Source: Rutidosis leptorrhynchoides
Lineage: Eukaryota; Streptophyta; Magnoliopsida; Asterales; Asteraceae
Direction of reading: 5' to 3'
Assembly (NCBI RefSeq): GCF_046630445.1
Contig: NC_092333.1
Span: 102,708,501-102,772,500 of the forward strand
Length of the DNA stretch: 64,000 nucleotides
Translations under genes and position numbers: made by a program
The notes under the pieces: model-generated
Told to the model about the DNA's origin: nothing
Seen by the model: only the letters and a program-made list of their open reading frames with translations
Database searches by the model: none
In this document: positions 51,602 to 63,911 of the stretch, one piece after another
Layout of the letters: every line of letters starts with the position of its first letter
How positions within the stretch are numbered: the first letter of the stretch is position 1

Positions 51602-52068
51602 TATTATATACATATACATATACTAAAAAAGATGGGAACGATATACATATATACTAAAAGAGACGGGAACTTGTTTCCATTTTTTTTATCCCCCTTTCAC
51701 ACCGAGAATTTTTACTTTACTCCCTTCAACTATTGGACTCTTAAATTATGCAGGGGTTAAAAGCGTAACTTCAATTTTTAATTTAAATCAAAAATAAAAA
51801 CTCACCGTAAACTTAAACGAGCCCTATCTTACTACTCATCACGAATTAATTTTCACCGCTACTACCATTAAACTTAAAATAATTTTTCGAACAAAACGAG
51901 ACTAACTACATCCGAAACGGATAGCTTTTTAAAAACGCTAACTACACCGACATCTAAACGGGTCTTAACACATGGGCCGTTTGTCGCTCTGTACATACAC
52001 AACGCTACGTTAAATACGAACATGCAGGCCGAAAGCCCCCGCCACATCGCGGGGCTGCTCCGAACTAG
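51602..52068 (+). mobile_element. Non-autonomous Helitron with 3' hairpin and CTAG end
   Basis: The right end has an AGCCCCCGC...GCGGGGCT hairpin (52034-52055) 9 bases before CTAG (52065-52068), followed by T. That is the Helitron 3' signature. The left side has two TATACATATACTAAA-like starts (about 51606 and 51640) like those at 40.5 kb. The exact 5' end is uncertain. No Rep/helicase is present. Confidence 0.65.
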
Positions 52069-52149
52069 TTTTTATTATTTAAACAAATTAAATATTAATT
52101 AAAAAATGCATTAGACGTTGAAATTGGACGTTGAACGATTTTCTAATTT

Positions 52150-52375
52150 TTGGCAAAAGGTTTAATTTGGCGGTGAAACCCTGACACCGTGTGCCGTAGC
52201 ACCTATACCGCCCACCCCGTAAGGGCTAAGTATACCGTGTAAAACTCCTCCCCCCAATACCCAACAGTTGGCGCAGGCCAGAATCGAACCTGCACCCCAT
52301 ATTTGGCAAGGGGTATACAACTGCGGGCCCGGGGTTCATGGGAGCCGGGTACCATTCAACCAATTGGTCGTTGGT
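52150..52375 (-). mobile_element. tRNA-derived SINE-like unit
   Basis: On the minus strand it has GGTTGAATGGTACCCGG (A-box side), then GTGCAGGTTCGATTCTGG (B-box, around 52280) and a GC-rich body. The TTGAATGGTA start is shared with the unit at 53745. Confidence 0.55.
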
Positions 52376-52439
52376 GATTTTCTAATTTTTGGCTTCATTG
52401 TTAAATTTCAATATCTAAAAAAAAACACTAAAATTAAAC

Positions 52440-53260
52440 ACAAAAACCTGTATCACGAATTCCAGTACACTTAACAAATTTTTTATTTTCATCAAAAAAA
52501 TTCTCGATTCCGCGAGTGACCATATCTCGTTTCTTCCAATTTTCCAAATCGTTTTTTACATCTTTCACAAAAGCAGCGTAAAATGGAAGCTAGCATTAAA
52601 GGGCACTGACGTTATTGCATTACAGTGTACGAAGTCAACCATTCAAAAATTACAAGTGTTGGGCCGCCACCGTGGATCGTATAAAGCTAAAGGTGTTTCA
52701 ATGGTTCGTTAATGCGAAAGTGTGCGAGAGCTATCAATTTTATATATGGAAGAATCAACCTTGGTTAATTATGTGAAGAAAGGCTCTCTTTGTTCAAGTG
52801 TTAGTGAGCCGTTTTGGTCAGTTTGAATGTATCGGTTTCGAGGTTCCTTCTTCTATTGACGAAGGATTCCTAATTTTAATAGTACTCGTTATTTTGCCAC
52901 AAAAAAAAAAAAAAAAAAGTGTTATGCTACTGTAATAGTAAATTGTATGGCTTCTGTTTTTTATAGCTCAAGTGGGTAAATGTTTGTAAACCCAACTTGC
53001 CATCTTCATGTATCGGTCAACAGTTCACTTTTTGTGAATTGTTGTTTTTAATATTAATATTAATTTCCAGTTTTTTGCTAAAAAACAAATAAAAAAAACC
53101 ATTCAAAAATTACAGCATTTATTTTGCTAGTCGTTCAAAATGAGTGAAGTACAAAACAATAACTTATTAATCATATATCTCGTCATTAAAACCATTTAAC
53201 TAATCTCATCTCGTCCCTTGACCAAAAGTTGAAACATGTACTTAATGTCTTAACCAGTCA
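52440..53260. other. Intergenic, no gene seen
   Basis: AT-rich with an A-run at 52902-52918. No supported coding sequence. Confidence 0.4.
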
Positions 53261-53264
53261 GCTT

Positions 53265-53410
53265 TTGTGATGGAGCCAAGGGCGCTAATAAAATCTCTGG
53301 TAGAAATCAAATGAGTAGTAACTGATTGTTACCGTTGCCTTAAAAGTTGAGCCTTATCATGTCGAAGCGTCGGTTCAAGTCCTACTCTTGGCAATGATGT
53401 ACAGCCATTG
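53265..53410 (+). mobile_element. Possible SINE fragment
   Basis: GTCGGTTCAAGTCCTACTC at 53368-53386 matches a Pol III B-box, with a weaker A-box-like AGCCAAGGGCGC upstream. It is too degenerate to fold as a tRNA by eye. Confidence 0.3.
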
Positions 53411-53739
53411 ACAAATTGAAATGATACATGTTCTTGCCATATGTGGAGTATTCGTTTTACAGACATTCGACTTTCACGGGGGTGAGTTTAGTGAGTTTCT
53501 AAAGAAAACATAGGACTTAAGTGTCGCTATCGATCTACGCCTTTGTCAATATCTCAGGTAGAAAAGAAATTAGTGCCCATAAAAAAGTTAAAAAGCGTTA
53601 ACACGTAGAAAGCCAATACGTACAATAAATTATTAATCTTAATCTTAAATCTTAAATTAAAATTAAATTTGATTAGATTTATGGAGTATCGAAATAAAAT
53701 AAAATGAAATTTTAATTTTTAATTCAAAGTAAACCACCG

Positions 53740-54010
53740 AACTATTGTTTGAATGGTAAAAAGTCTCAGTTGGTTGTGGGCCCGTATCCTTGAAAAAATA
53801 GGTGCATGTTTCAAATCATGAGGGGGGAGTTTTCTCCAAGGTTGTGCCTCTGGTATCCTTCACTTTGTGTGGGGCAAACAGTTAACTTAAAGCATTCTGG
53901 GTACGCTTTGCGCGATGTATGCGAGGAGTTTCTTCCTAACGGGTGCATGAGTGGCAAATGAGAGGATTCGATGACAAAATTGCCGTTTTAAAATAAATAA
54001 ATAAATAAAT
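53740..54010 (+). mobile_element. SINE-like unit with (AAAT)n tail
   Basis: TTTGAATGGTAAAAAGTC (A-box side), then GTGCATGTTTCAAATCATG (B-box-like), a GC-richer body, and the tail AAAATAAATAAATAAATAAA. AAGTAAA occurs on both sides (about 53727 and 54015) and may be the target duplication. Confidence 0.5.
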
Positions 54011-54285
54011 AATAAGTAAAAGAAAAAGAGAAAGAAATGCGTGTTATTTACGCACTTTACAAATGAATGATTGAATGTAGTATGTCTATTTTCTAATCTA
54101 ACCTTTTTATTTTCTTAATCTTATACGTTAACCTTTTAGTAGTTTTTAAGATAAACTTGTAAAAAATAATAATGTTGGTATCAAAATCATTGATATCAAT
54201 TAAGATACTTTCAACATCTTATCCATACACCAACCAATCATTATAACCCAACTATCAAACCATTTTGTTAGCAAATTATTTGTAA

Positions 54286-54457
54286 GGGAGATGATATTTT
54301 CAACATTAAATTTACTTTTTCCACCAAAATTATCTAAACTAATGTCTTACATAAAACTTGTATAACTTTTTAAAATAATTTATTAAGAGATATTTTGGGA
54401 AATAAACATCAAAATATGGTGAAAGAAGTAAATTTGATGTTGAAAATATCATCTCCC
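54286..54457. mobile_element. Mutator-type MITE
   Basis: 172 bases with terminal inverted repeats of about 41 bases: GGGAGATGATATTTTCAACA at the left, and the same on the other strand at the right end, with two or three differences over the arm. The 9-base flanks TATTTGTAA (54277-54285) and TGTTTGTAA (54458-54466) differ at one base. It has no coding capacity. Confidence 0.8.
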
Positions 54458-54466
54458 TGTTTGTAA

Positions 54467-55341
54467 CCTTCCTCCGTTAATGATTATTTTAATTTAAATT
54501 AAACTTATTTAATTGAGTAGTTTAGCCATCTTGGATTCATTCAAACATATATTGTGTGTTTTATTCAAAGATGTCACCTTGACATCTATAATGTTTAGAT
54601 AGTTAACTGTCAGAATATCACTCTTGTAATGTGAATAATTTGAGTTATATAAAAATTTCTGCTTTTCAAAAAACAAGATAATCGAACATTGTTTTGGTGG
54701 ACAAAAAATGCATCCTGTAAAATACTCCGTAAAATCTAATGGGAATGAATTTACAAATATACCCTCTCTCTCGTTAGCTGTCAACACTCACTCCCGCGAA
54801 CCCCTATGCACAGCAACGGTCCTATACCTTAAATTTTCCAGCTGTACTCCATTTAACACTAATTATTTTCTCTTTTTTAATTTATATTCCTTTTTTGCCA
54901 AAAATAAAAATTAAAGAGTATCTTCATCATAAAATGGGCACTTTAGCTAACTAACGCCTTAACCTTGAGCGCGTTTTAGCATTCACACGACACCTGCAGA
55001 CTTACAGCAGGCGCCCGTCGTTTTCAAAATGCGCCAGGTGAGACACGGTCACACATGCGTATTTTAGCTTTACACACCTTGCATTCATCACCGAGTACGA
55101 CACCTTTATTTTTTTATTTTATTTCTAAAATAAATACATCGATCGATTAAATTATTTCTGTTCAAAAGAGAGTGTCACAACGTGGTAAATTTGTGGTAGT
55201 TACAGTAAATGCCAAAATTCACATCATCACATGCACATTAAAAAAGAGGAGCGTGTATATACACGCGGTAGAAACAAAATGTACGCAGCATTTACGCACG
55301 TGCGAAGCTCTACGGTGACCGGAAAAGTGTATGTTTTGACT
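54467..55341. other. Intergenic and 3' flank of the small membrane-protein gene
   Basis: No supported gene. A 16-base perfect palindrome GCGTGTATATACACGC lies at 55251-55266, about 75 bases beyond the stop of the minus-strand gene. Confidence 0.45.
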
Positions 55342-56119
55342 TTATTGACCGAATTTCCGGTGAAAACGACGTCGTTCTTGTTGTTGCAAGTTTCTCATTC
55401 TTCGAATTGCTAAAACATTGTTCTTCTCCGTCTCCATAAATCCTCTTCCGATATTATCATCGATGTCATCAACTGAATCTATAAATTATTACATAACAAC
55501 TACAATTAATTAATTAAATTAAAATTATATTATATCTATAGTTAATTGTATATTAACAACATTATCATCGATATAACTTCGATTTTCGAATTATATATAA
55601 ACAGCAACAGTTAATCATGATTAGATAACAGTATCAATTAAACTCAATTCGAAGTTCATAAGGTCGGTACCTGTAACAGTTTTTTTCGACGAAAACGTTG
55701 AGTATCCACTGAATTGAGCTACATCTAAAGAATAAAATCAACGAAATATATATTAAACAAGAGGAATTATAGTCAATTTCATGTATAAACGAATCTATTG
55801 AATAGATTTGTTATGAAATTATACCGGTTCCAGAAGGATCGTGAGACGATAGATACAGAATAACAAAACATAAGAATGTGAGTAGCGGAATTAGGTGAAC
55901 GAGTTTTGTAGAGGAAGATACTGATACTGATTTCTGTGACTTGCGTTCTTCGTCGTCGGCCACGTCATCAGATGAAGATGCAGGTAGTAATTTATCTGTC
56001 CGGTGATCTTCTGAGATATTGTTAGTGCTAATGTCGTCTTTGATAATTCCGGCGCCGGGGAATAAGAGGCCGTGGGTGTGAAGTTTATAAGCCGGTGAGC
56101 CGAGTGATTGACGGTGCAT
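55342..56119 (-). CDS. Small single-pass membrane protein, unknown function, three exons
   Basis: Exon 1 is 56119-55825: MHRQSLGSPAYKLHTHGLLF, an acidic/serine linker, then a membrane segment (residues ~73-91, LVHLIPLLTFLCFVILYLSS) and HDPSGT. Exon 2 is 55724-55672 (DVAQFSGYSTFSSKK), joined in phase with GT-AG signals. A third segment, 55478-55342, reads NNVLAIRRMRNLQQQERRRF and HRKFGQ, then a stop; that basic tail looks like real protein. With the plain donor at 55671 the third exon is read in another frame and ends early. So either a non-obvious splice is used or a one-base change in the A-run of exon 2 (55681-55686) has altered the frame. I recall similar short MHRQSLGSP... proteins in plants but know no function. 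The likely arrangement is an N-terminus facing one side of a membrane and a basic tail the other. Confidence 0.7.
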
Positions 56120-56270
56120 GATTACTAGTGGTATTTTATCGAGAGAGAGAGAGAAAGTGTGTGTATGAAAGAGATGGAAATAATAAGTGTCAAAAATATT
56201 TTAAAGCGCTAACTTTTATGTGTGTGTGACTTTTTTTTTCTTTAAAAATAAAAAAACAAAAACTTAAACT
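56120..56270 (-). promoter_or_regulatory. 5' leader/promoter of the small membrane-protein gene
   Basis: On the coding strand a CTCTCTCTCTCTC tract (about 56141-56156) lies 20-35 bases before the ATG. CT-rich leaders are common in plant genes. No clear TATA box. Confidence 0.4.
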
Positions 56271-56585
56271 TTGTTTCAGATGAAAGATATTATTTAAATG
56301 ATACATGGAAGTCTTGACTAGCCTCACAAACTAAAAAGCGAACCTAGCACCGAACAAGTCTTAAAGGGTATCTAAGAGCGAGACGAGCCGAACAAAGCAA
56401 CAAAGCAAACCGGACAACAACCAAACCTACAAGAACAAACAAACATAAAACATAACCTACGCTGAAGCCACCGTCAGCCTCCAACGCTGGTTTAACGTCG
56501 GAACGGAGTGGTCACCGTCGGCGTCGTCGGCTTCATATTGGTTTAAATATGCGGTCAAATCACCACCGTCTCAAATAAGCGGTCA
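56271..56585. other. Spacer of unclear origin
   Basis: Contains ACCGTCGGCGTCGTCGGC-type sequence but no convincing gene. It may be degenerate retroelement sequence leading into the Copia fragment. Confidence 0.35.
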
Positions 56586-56589
56586 AATC

Positions 56590-56841
56590 ACTTGACATCG
56601 ACTATCATTTTCCACGAGAGCTTATTTCATCCGGTAACTTGTTCACCAAATTTGTTCCCACAACGTTGCAGTTAGCGGATATTTTTATGAAGAGCTTGTC
56701 GAGACCGTTGTTTGAGTTCCTCAGTGCCAAACTGCGTGTTGGTCCTTTACCACCTCGTTTTGGAATAGGGGTGTTGTTAATGATATCTTGGAGACCAAGT
56801 CTACTAGAAGCCCTGAAGAGAAAGATTAGGCTTAATATGAT
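56590..56841 (+). pseudogene. Copia RNase H C-terminal fragment
   Basis: The reading IDYHFPRELISSGNL, then FVPTTLQLADIFMKSLSRPL and FEFLSAKLRV matches the end of Ty1/Copia polyproteins, where Q-ADI-K-L is typical. Fossil fragment, with no LTR recognised beside it. Confidence 0.75.
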
Positions 56842-56849
56842 TTAGATAC

Positions 56850-57770
56850 ACTTTCCTTCTATAGTTGTATTTGTATGTCTCCAATTCTCATCTATATAGT
56901 CATATAAAACTTTAAAATGATGATGTCATCATTAAGCTAATTACTCTTTAATTTTCATAATGATAATTCATAATTATATATTAATTTAATTAAAAAATAA
57001 TTCGAAATCTTTTATAAAAGAAAATACTAATCTCTCCTAAATTATAATTTTAATTTTAAAAAAAAAAAATTAAAAGGCATTTATTATTACTATAATTATT
57101 ATTATTATTAAAAATATAAATACTCAACTTTGAACGAACTTTATTATTATTATTATTTATTATTTACTTTTAATATAATAGTTATAATTAAATTATAATT
57201 ATTATATTATTAATATTCAAATATAAATTCTTTTTACGAAATTAATTACGTTACATATGAATGCGAAAATACATATCTCTATACATTTGTAAAAACAACG
57301 ACAAGTTTCTTAGTCAAAAGGGTCATTAAAATAAATGACTTTAGCATTTACATTCACTTAATACCTAGAATATTTTATTAAATTGTTTCGTTTAAACAAA
57401 CCCGTGCAGGTCATTTCACTAGTACTCTAAATATTATTCAATGCTAAACCTATTGTCGTGGAATATCGATTATCAATTTCTCACACAAATTAAACACCAT
57501 AGGGTGAAGCCAAACTGTCTAGTATCATGAATGTGTGATTGTGTTTTTTTTTTACCCTTGCTTTATTGTAGGCAATTGTAGGCAACTTCGTGTTTTTTCT
57601 TTGCCATAGACTCGTCAAGTTGTAGCAATTAGTATATGGTACCCTTAGATTATGCTAAAAGCTTCTTTTATTGTTTGTTTAAAAATAGGTTAATAGATTT
57701 TGCGAGTTAGGTAAAAAGTTATTTGAGTATTTCGATATATATAATATATACATACGTATAATATACTTAA
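56850..57770. other. AT-rich intergenic, no gene seen
   Basis: Contains short A and ATT runs (57056-57070, 57085-57112, 57140-57170) and no supported feature. Confidence 0.45.
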
Positions 57771-60700
57771 TGTAGTGATCCGAACCTTTTTATGTTTATA
57801 CATATTAAATGAAATTGATATTTATATGATTAAGTGTTTCCAACATGTTAAGCAATCAAACTTGTTAAGACTTGATTAATTGAAATAGGTTTTATATAGA
57901 CAATTGACCACCCAAATTGACCGGTGATTCACAAACGTTAAAAGTTGTATAAACTATATGATGTCATATATATGGATATATATATATAGTTAACATGGTA
58001 TTATGATAAGTAAACATATCATTAAGTATATTAACAATGAACTACATATGTAAAAACAAGACTACTAACTTAATGATTTCGAAACGAGACATATATGTAA
58101 CGATTATTGTTGTAACGACATTTAATTGTATATATATCATATTAAGATATATTAATATATCATAATATCATGATAATGTAATAATTTAACATCTCATTTG
58201 ATATAATAAACAATGGGTTAACAACACTTAACAGGATCGTTAACCTAAATGCTTCAAAACAACATTTACATGTAACGACTAACGATGACTTAACGACTCA
58301 GTTAAAATGTATATACATGTAGTGTTTTAATATGTATTTATACACTTTTGAAAGACTTCAAGACACTTATCAAAATACTTCTACTTAACAAAAATGCTTA
58401 CAATTACATCCTCGTTCAGTTTCATCAACAATTTTACTCGTATGCACCCGTATTCGTACTCGTACAATACACAGCTTTTAGATGTATGTACTATTGGTAT
58501 ATACACTCCAATGATCAGCTCTTAGCAGCTCATGTGAGTCACCTAACACATGTGGGAACCATCATTTGGCAACTAGCATGAAATATCTCATAAAATTACA
58601 AAAATATTAGTAATCATTCATGACTTATTTACATGTAAACAAAATTACACATCCTTTATATCTAATCCATATACCAACGACCAAAAACACCTACAAACAC
58701 TTTCATTCATCAATTTTCTTCATCAAATTGATCTCTCTCAAGTTCTATCTTCAAGTTCTAAGTGTTCTTCATAAATTCTATAAGTTCTAGTTTCATAAAA
58801 TCAAGAATACTTCCAAGTTTGCTACCTTACTTCCAATCTTGTAAAGTGATCATCCAACCTCAAGAAATCTTTCTTATTTACAGTAAGATATCTTTCTAAT
58901 ATAAGGTAATACTCATATTCAAACTTTGATTCAATTTCTATAACTATAACAATCTTATTTCGAGTGGAAATCTTACTTGAACTTGTTTTCATGTCATGAT
59001 TCTGCTTCAAGAACTTTCAAGCCATCCAAGGATCCTTTGAAGCTGGATATATTTTTCTCATTTCCAGTGGGTTTATCCACAAAACCTGAGGTAGTAATGA
59101 TGTTCATAACATCATTCGATTCATATATATAAAACTACCTTATTCGAAGGTTTAAACTTGTAATCACTAGAACATAGTTTAGTTAATTCTAAACTTGTTC
59201 GCAAACAAAAGTTAATCCTTCTAACTTGAATTTTAAAATCAACTAAACACATGTTCTATATCTATATGATATGCTAACTTAATGATTTAAAACCTGAAAA
59301 CACGAAAAATACCGTAAAACTGGATATACGCCGTCGTAGTAACACCGCGGGCTGTTTTGGGTTAGTTAATTAAAAACTATGATAAACTTTGATTTAAAAG
59401 TTGTTCTTCTGGGAAAATGATTTTTCTCATGAACATGAAACTATATCCAAAAATCATGATTAAACTCAAAATGGAAGTATGTTTTCCAAAATGGCAACTA
59501 GACGTCGTTCTTTCGACTGAAATGACTACCTTTATAAAAACGACTTGTAACCTGTATTTCTGACTATAAACTTATACTTTTTCTGTATAGATTCATAAAC
59601 TTAAGTTCAATATGAAACCATAGCAATTGGATTCACTCAAAACGGATTTAAAACGAAGAAGTTATGGGTAAAACAAGATTGGATATTTTTACTTGTTGTA
59701 GCTACGTGAAAATTGGTAACAAATCTATACAAATCATATCCTAGCTAACTTATATTGTATTATGCATGTATTCTAATATATTATGTAATCTTGGGATACT
59801 ATAGACACGTATGCAAATGTTTTGACATATCATATCGACCCATCTATATATATTATTTGGAACAACCATAGACACTCTATATGCAGTAATGTTGGAGTTA
59901 GCTATACAGGGTTGAGGTTGATTCCAAAAATATATATACTTTGAGTTGTGATCTAGCCTGAGACGTGTATACACTGGGTCGTGTATTGGGTCAAGATAAT
60001 ATATATCAATTTATTTCTGTACATCTAACTATGGACAACTAGTTGTAGGTTACTAACGAGGACAGCTGACTGAAAATATTTAAAACATTAAAACGTATTA
60101 AAAAATGTTGTAAATATATTTTGAACATACTTTGATATATATGTACATATTTTTTATAGGTTCGTGAATCGACCAGTGGCCAAGTCTTACTTCTCGACGA
60201 AGTAAAAATCTGTGAAAGTGAGTTATAGTCCCACTTTTAAAATCTAATATTTTGGGATGAGAATACATGCAGCTTTATAAATGTTTTACAAAATAGACAC
60301 AAGTACGCAAAACTACATTCTATGGTTGGATTATTAAACCGAATATCGCCCTTCAAGTCTGGTAGCCTAAGAATTAGGGAAATGGCCCCTAATTGACTCG
60401 AATCCTAAAGATAGATCTATTGGGCTTAACAACCCCCATTCAGGTTATGGATGGTTTAGTACTTCGAGATTATTATACAGACGAGAGGTTCTGTTTTGGG
60501 GATATTCTATCCATTAAGTTAACGTCGGTTACCAGGTGTTCAACATATGAATGATTTTTATCTCTATGCAGTTTGCGAAATGCCTGATAAGAGATGTGTT
60601 ATAAAAATGAAATCTTGTGGTCTATTATTATGATTTAATAATATGTAGGTTAAACCTATAACTCACCAACAATTTTTTTGACGTTTTAAGCATGTTTATT

Positions 60701-61025
60701 CTCAGGTGATTATTAAGAGCTTCCGCTGTTGCATACTAAATTAAGGACAAGATTTGGAGTCCATGCTTGTATAATATTGTTTAAAAACTGCATTCGAAGA
60801 CTTATGTTGATGTGTAATATTATTGTAAACCATTATGTAATGGTCGTGTGAAAAACGCTATATTTTAGATTATCATTATTTGATAATCGTCGTAATATTT
60901 TAAAGGTTATGGTTTGTTTTAAAATCGAATGCAGTCTTTGAAAAACGTCTCATATAGAGGTCAAAACCTCGTGACGAAATCAATTAATATGGAACGTTTA
61001 TAATCAATATGAACGGGACATTTCA
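57771..61025 (+). repeat. Gypsy LTR C (3.25 kb)
   Basis: From TGTAGTGATCCGAACC to GGGACATTTCA, followed by a primer-binding-type GTTGGTATCCGAGC. It contains the conserved GTGAGT (60218) and TTATTCTCAGGT (ending 60707). It belongs to an element whose internal region is cut after 184 bases by LTR D. Older-looking than A and B. Confidence 0.8.
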
Positions 61026-61209
61026 GTTGGTATCCGAGCGTTGGTCTTAGAGAACCAGAAATTTGCATTAGTGTGTCTTATCGAGTTTGTTAGGATACAT
61101 TAGTGAGTCTGGACTTCGACCGTTTTTTCTTTAAAAATGATTGCTTAACACTTTTGTTGGAAATTATATATTATTAACATGTAAATATTATGTGATATAT
61201 TAACCTCTT
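61026..61209 (+). mobile_element. Internal stub of the element with LTR C
   Basis: Primer-binding site plus the shared leader (GCATTAGTGTGTC and CATTAGTGAGTCTGGACTTC), then AT-rich sequence to 61209, where LTR D starts. The rest of this element, if present, lies right of the window. Confidence 0.75.
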
Positions 61210-63911
61210 TGTAGTGACCCGGAATTTTCCGACCAAATTATACTTATGAGATTAATATTTACATAAATTAAACCATACCAACATGATAAGCAATCCAAAT
61301 TGTTGAGACTTGGGTTTTTGAAAAGAGTTTTACACAACGTTTGACCGTCCAATATGACCGATGATATCACGAACTATATAACATAAGATAATTATACGTT
61401 TGTGTATATATATGTATTTATATATATTTAACATGATCTAAGGATGGTTTAACATCTCATTGTGTACTAATGACAATGAGTTATAAGTATATTTTGAAAC
61501 TACTAACTTAAGTTTTCAAAACGATAACTATACGTAACATTCTTTGATATATATACTTATAATCTATAATGCTTATACATGTATCGTATATATAATGTAT
61601 TTAATCACTTTTTAAGGACTTAAATACATAAAACAATATAAGTATATTCACACAAGATAGCTATATTTGAATTCTCGTTCCGTTTCCTCAAGATTTCTAT
61701 ACGTATATCTAGGGTATATGTACCCGTATCATACCCAGCTTCTATACGTATTTACTATTGATATATACACATCAAATCAACATCCTAATCAACATTATTA
61801 CTGTCCTAGATATGAGGTAATTAGGATTTGTCAAGTAGTATGAAATATTAGTAAGAAAACAAAATTAGGAATCCTTTTCTTTCTTTATAAACTAAAAACG
61901 TTTTTATAAATGAACACCATTTCTTCACTCCATTTTCTCATACCTACACCCTCATTTCTCTCTCAAAATACTCCTAACTTCATACTTGATCATCTCCAAG
62001 CATTTTCCCCATCATTTAGCTTCAATTACAAGCCTTAAACACCATAAGAAAACTCTTTCAAGAACATATCAAAATAACCACCCATTTAAAGAAGTTTACT
62101 TCCAACCTTTTGATCTAACTCCACCACTCTTTGATTCCAAGATTATTTCTTATATTTTGCAGTAACTTTGTCCAAGTAACTTGAGGTAGTAACCCTGTTC
62201 ATAATCTTATTCAATTCATATTCATATAGCTATCTTATTTTGTGGTATAAAATTTTAACAACAAGAACATAGTTTGAATGATTTCAAACTTGTTCGCAAA
62301 CTAAATAGATCCTTCTAACTTGACTTTTAAAACACTTCAAGACCTGTAATATATCATAATGATATGCTAACCTAATAAGATATAACTTGGTTTTACAAAG
62401 AACATCTTAAAAACTGAATCTACGTAGTCGGAGTGCAACCGGGGGCTGTTTTGGGTTGGATAATTAAAAACCATCTTGAACTTTGAATTGGAAGTTCATG
62501 TTCTGGAAAAATGATATTTCTTATGAATATGTTAACACATAAAAATTTCATGGATTAACTCAAAGTGTAAGTATTTTTAGAAAAATGATCATTAAATGTT
62601 GTTTTTATGATGGAAAATGATCACTTTCATAAGTTTCACCAAAGTTTGACCTATAACCTATGATTTCGAATACAAACTAACGTATTTTCAGTTCATATTC
62701 TTAAAATTTGACTCGATCCAAGGAAGTGGCAAGTTGAACCAACAAAAACGGAGTTGTAATGAAGAAACTACGACTAAAACAAGATTGGATATCCGAAGCT
62801 GGTTTAGCTACGAAAATATTTGGAGAAAAAGTAAATTAATCATATATTTTCTAATTAATATGATATTTTATATATAATTACTTATGATTTGATTTTATAT
62901 ATTTCAGGACCACCCGTAAACAACACGAGAAGATTAATCATAAGACCTCATGATTGTACGCAACACGTCATTTGACAACACGGTACTTTATGTACGCAAC
63001 ACGTCATTTGACAACATGGTACCATGGGTCGAGATTAATTCTGATCAATACGAATACGATGGGGTCGTTATTTATTTTATTTAAGCAACTAATTGTGGAC
63101 CTCTAACATCGGACTGCTAACTACGGACTAAGAAAATATTAAAAGTATTAAAAGTATATATATATATATATGTAACGATTACTTAAAAAGAAAATATGTT
63201 GATATATTATATATATGGTTAGGTTCGTGATATCTATCGGAGACCAAGTCAAATTAAATACCTTCAAGGCAAAAGTGAGTTTCATTTGCTCCCTTTTTAA
63301 TTGCTTTTGCAATATATATTTTTGGGCTGAGAATACATGCGCTGCTTTTATAAATGTTTACAAAATAGACACAAGTACTTAAAAATATATTCTACGTTGA
63401 GTTGTACCACTGGCATATTTCCCTGTAGCTTGGTAACTACTATTTACATGGGTATTGTAAAAGCGAATCCTGTTGATAGATCTATCGGGCCTGACAACCC
63501 CAACCGGACTGGACGACCAGTATTCAACGGTTGCACAGTACTTCGTTTTGGTGACTACACTTGGTACGGTGTAGTGAGATTTCATAATAAAGGGAATATG
63601 CGACGTTGATTAAATGTTAAGTATGGTTACCAAGTGCTCAACCACTTAGAATGCTTTACATACACTTGTGAGTGTATTATGTTTATGATTATGAAATCTT
63701 GTGGTCTATTAACATATTGAAATGATTGTTATGATAAACCTATGAACTCACCAACCTTTTGGTTGACACTTTAAAGCATGTTTATTCTCAGGTACGAATT
63801 AAGTCTTCCGCTGTGCATTTGCTCAATATAAGGACATTACTTGGAGCCGATCATCACAATGGGACCAAAGGTTGATGACTTCGTCCAGGTGGATTAGGAC
63901 GGGTCCTTTCA
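61210..63911 (+). repeat. Gypsy LTR D (2.7 kb) nested in the element with LTR C
   Basis: From TGTAGTGACCCGG to GGGTCCTTTCA, then GTTGGTATCAGAGC. It contains GTGAGT (63275) and TTATTCTCAGGT (63793). It shares long stretches with the LTRs of A and C, so it is the same broad group. Its element runs off the right edge. Confidence 0.82.
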
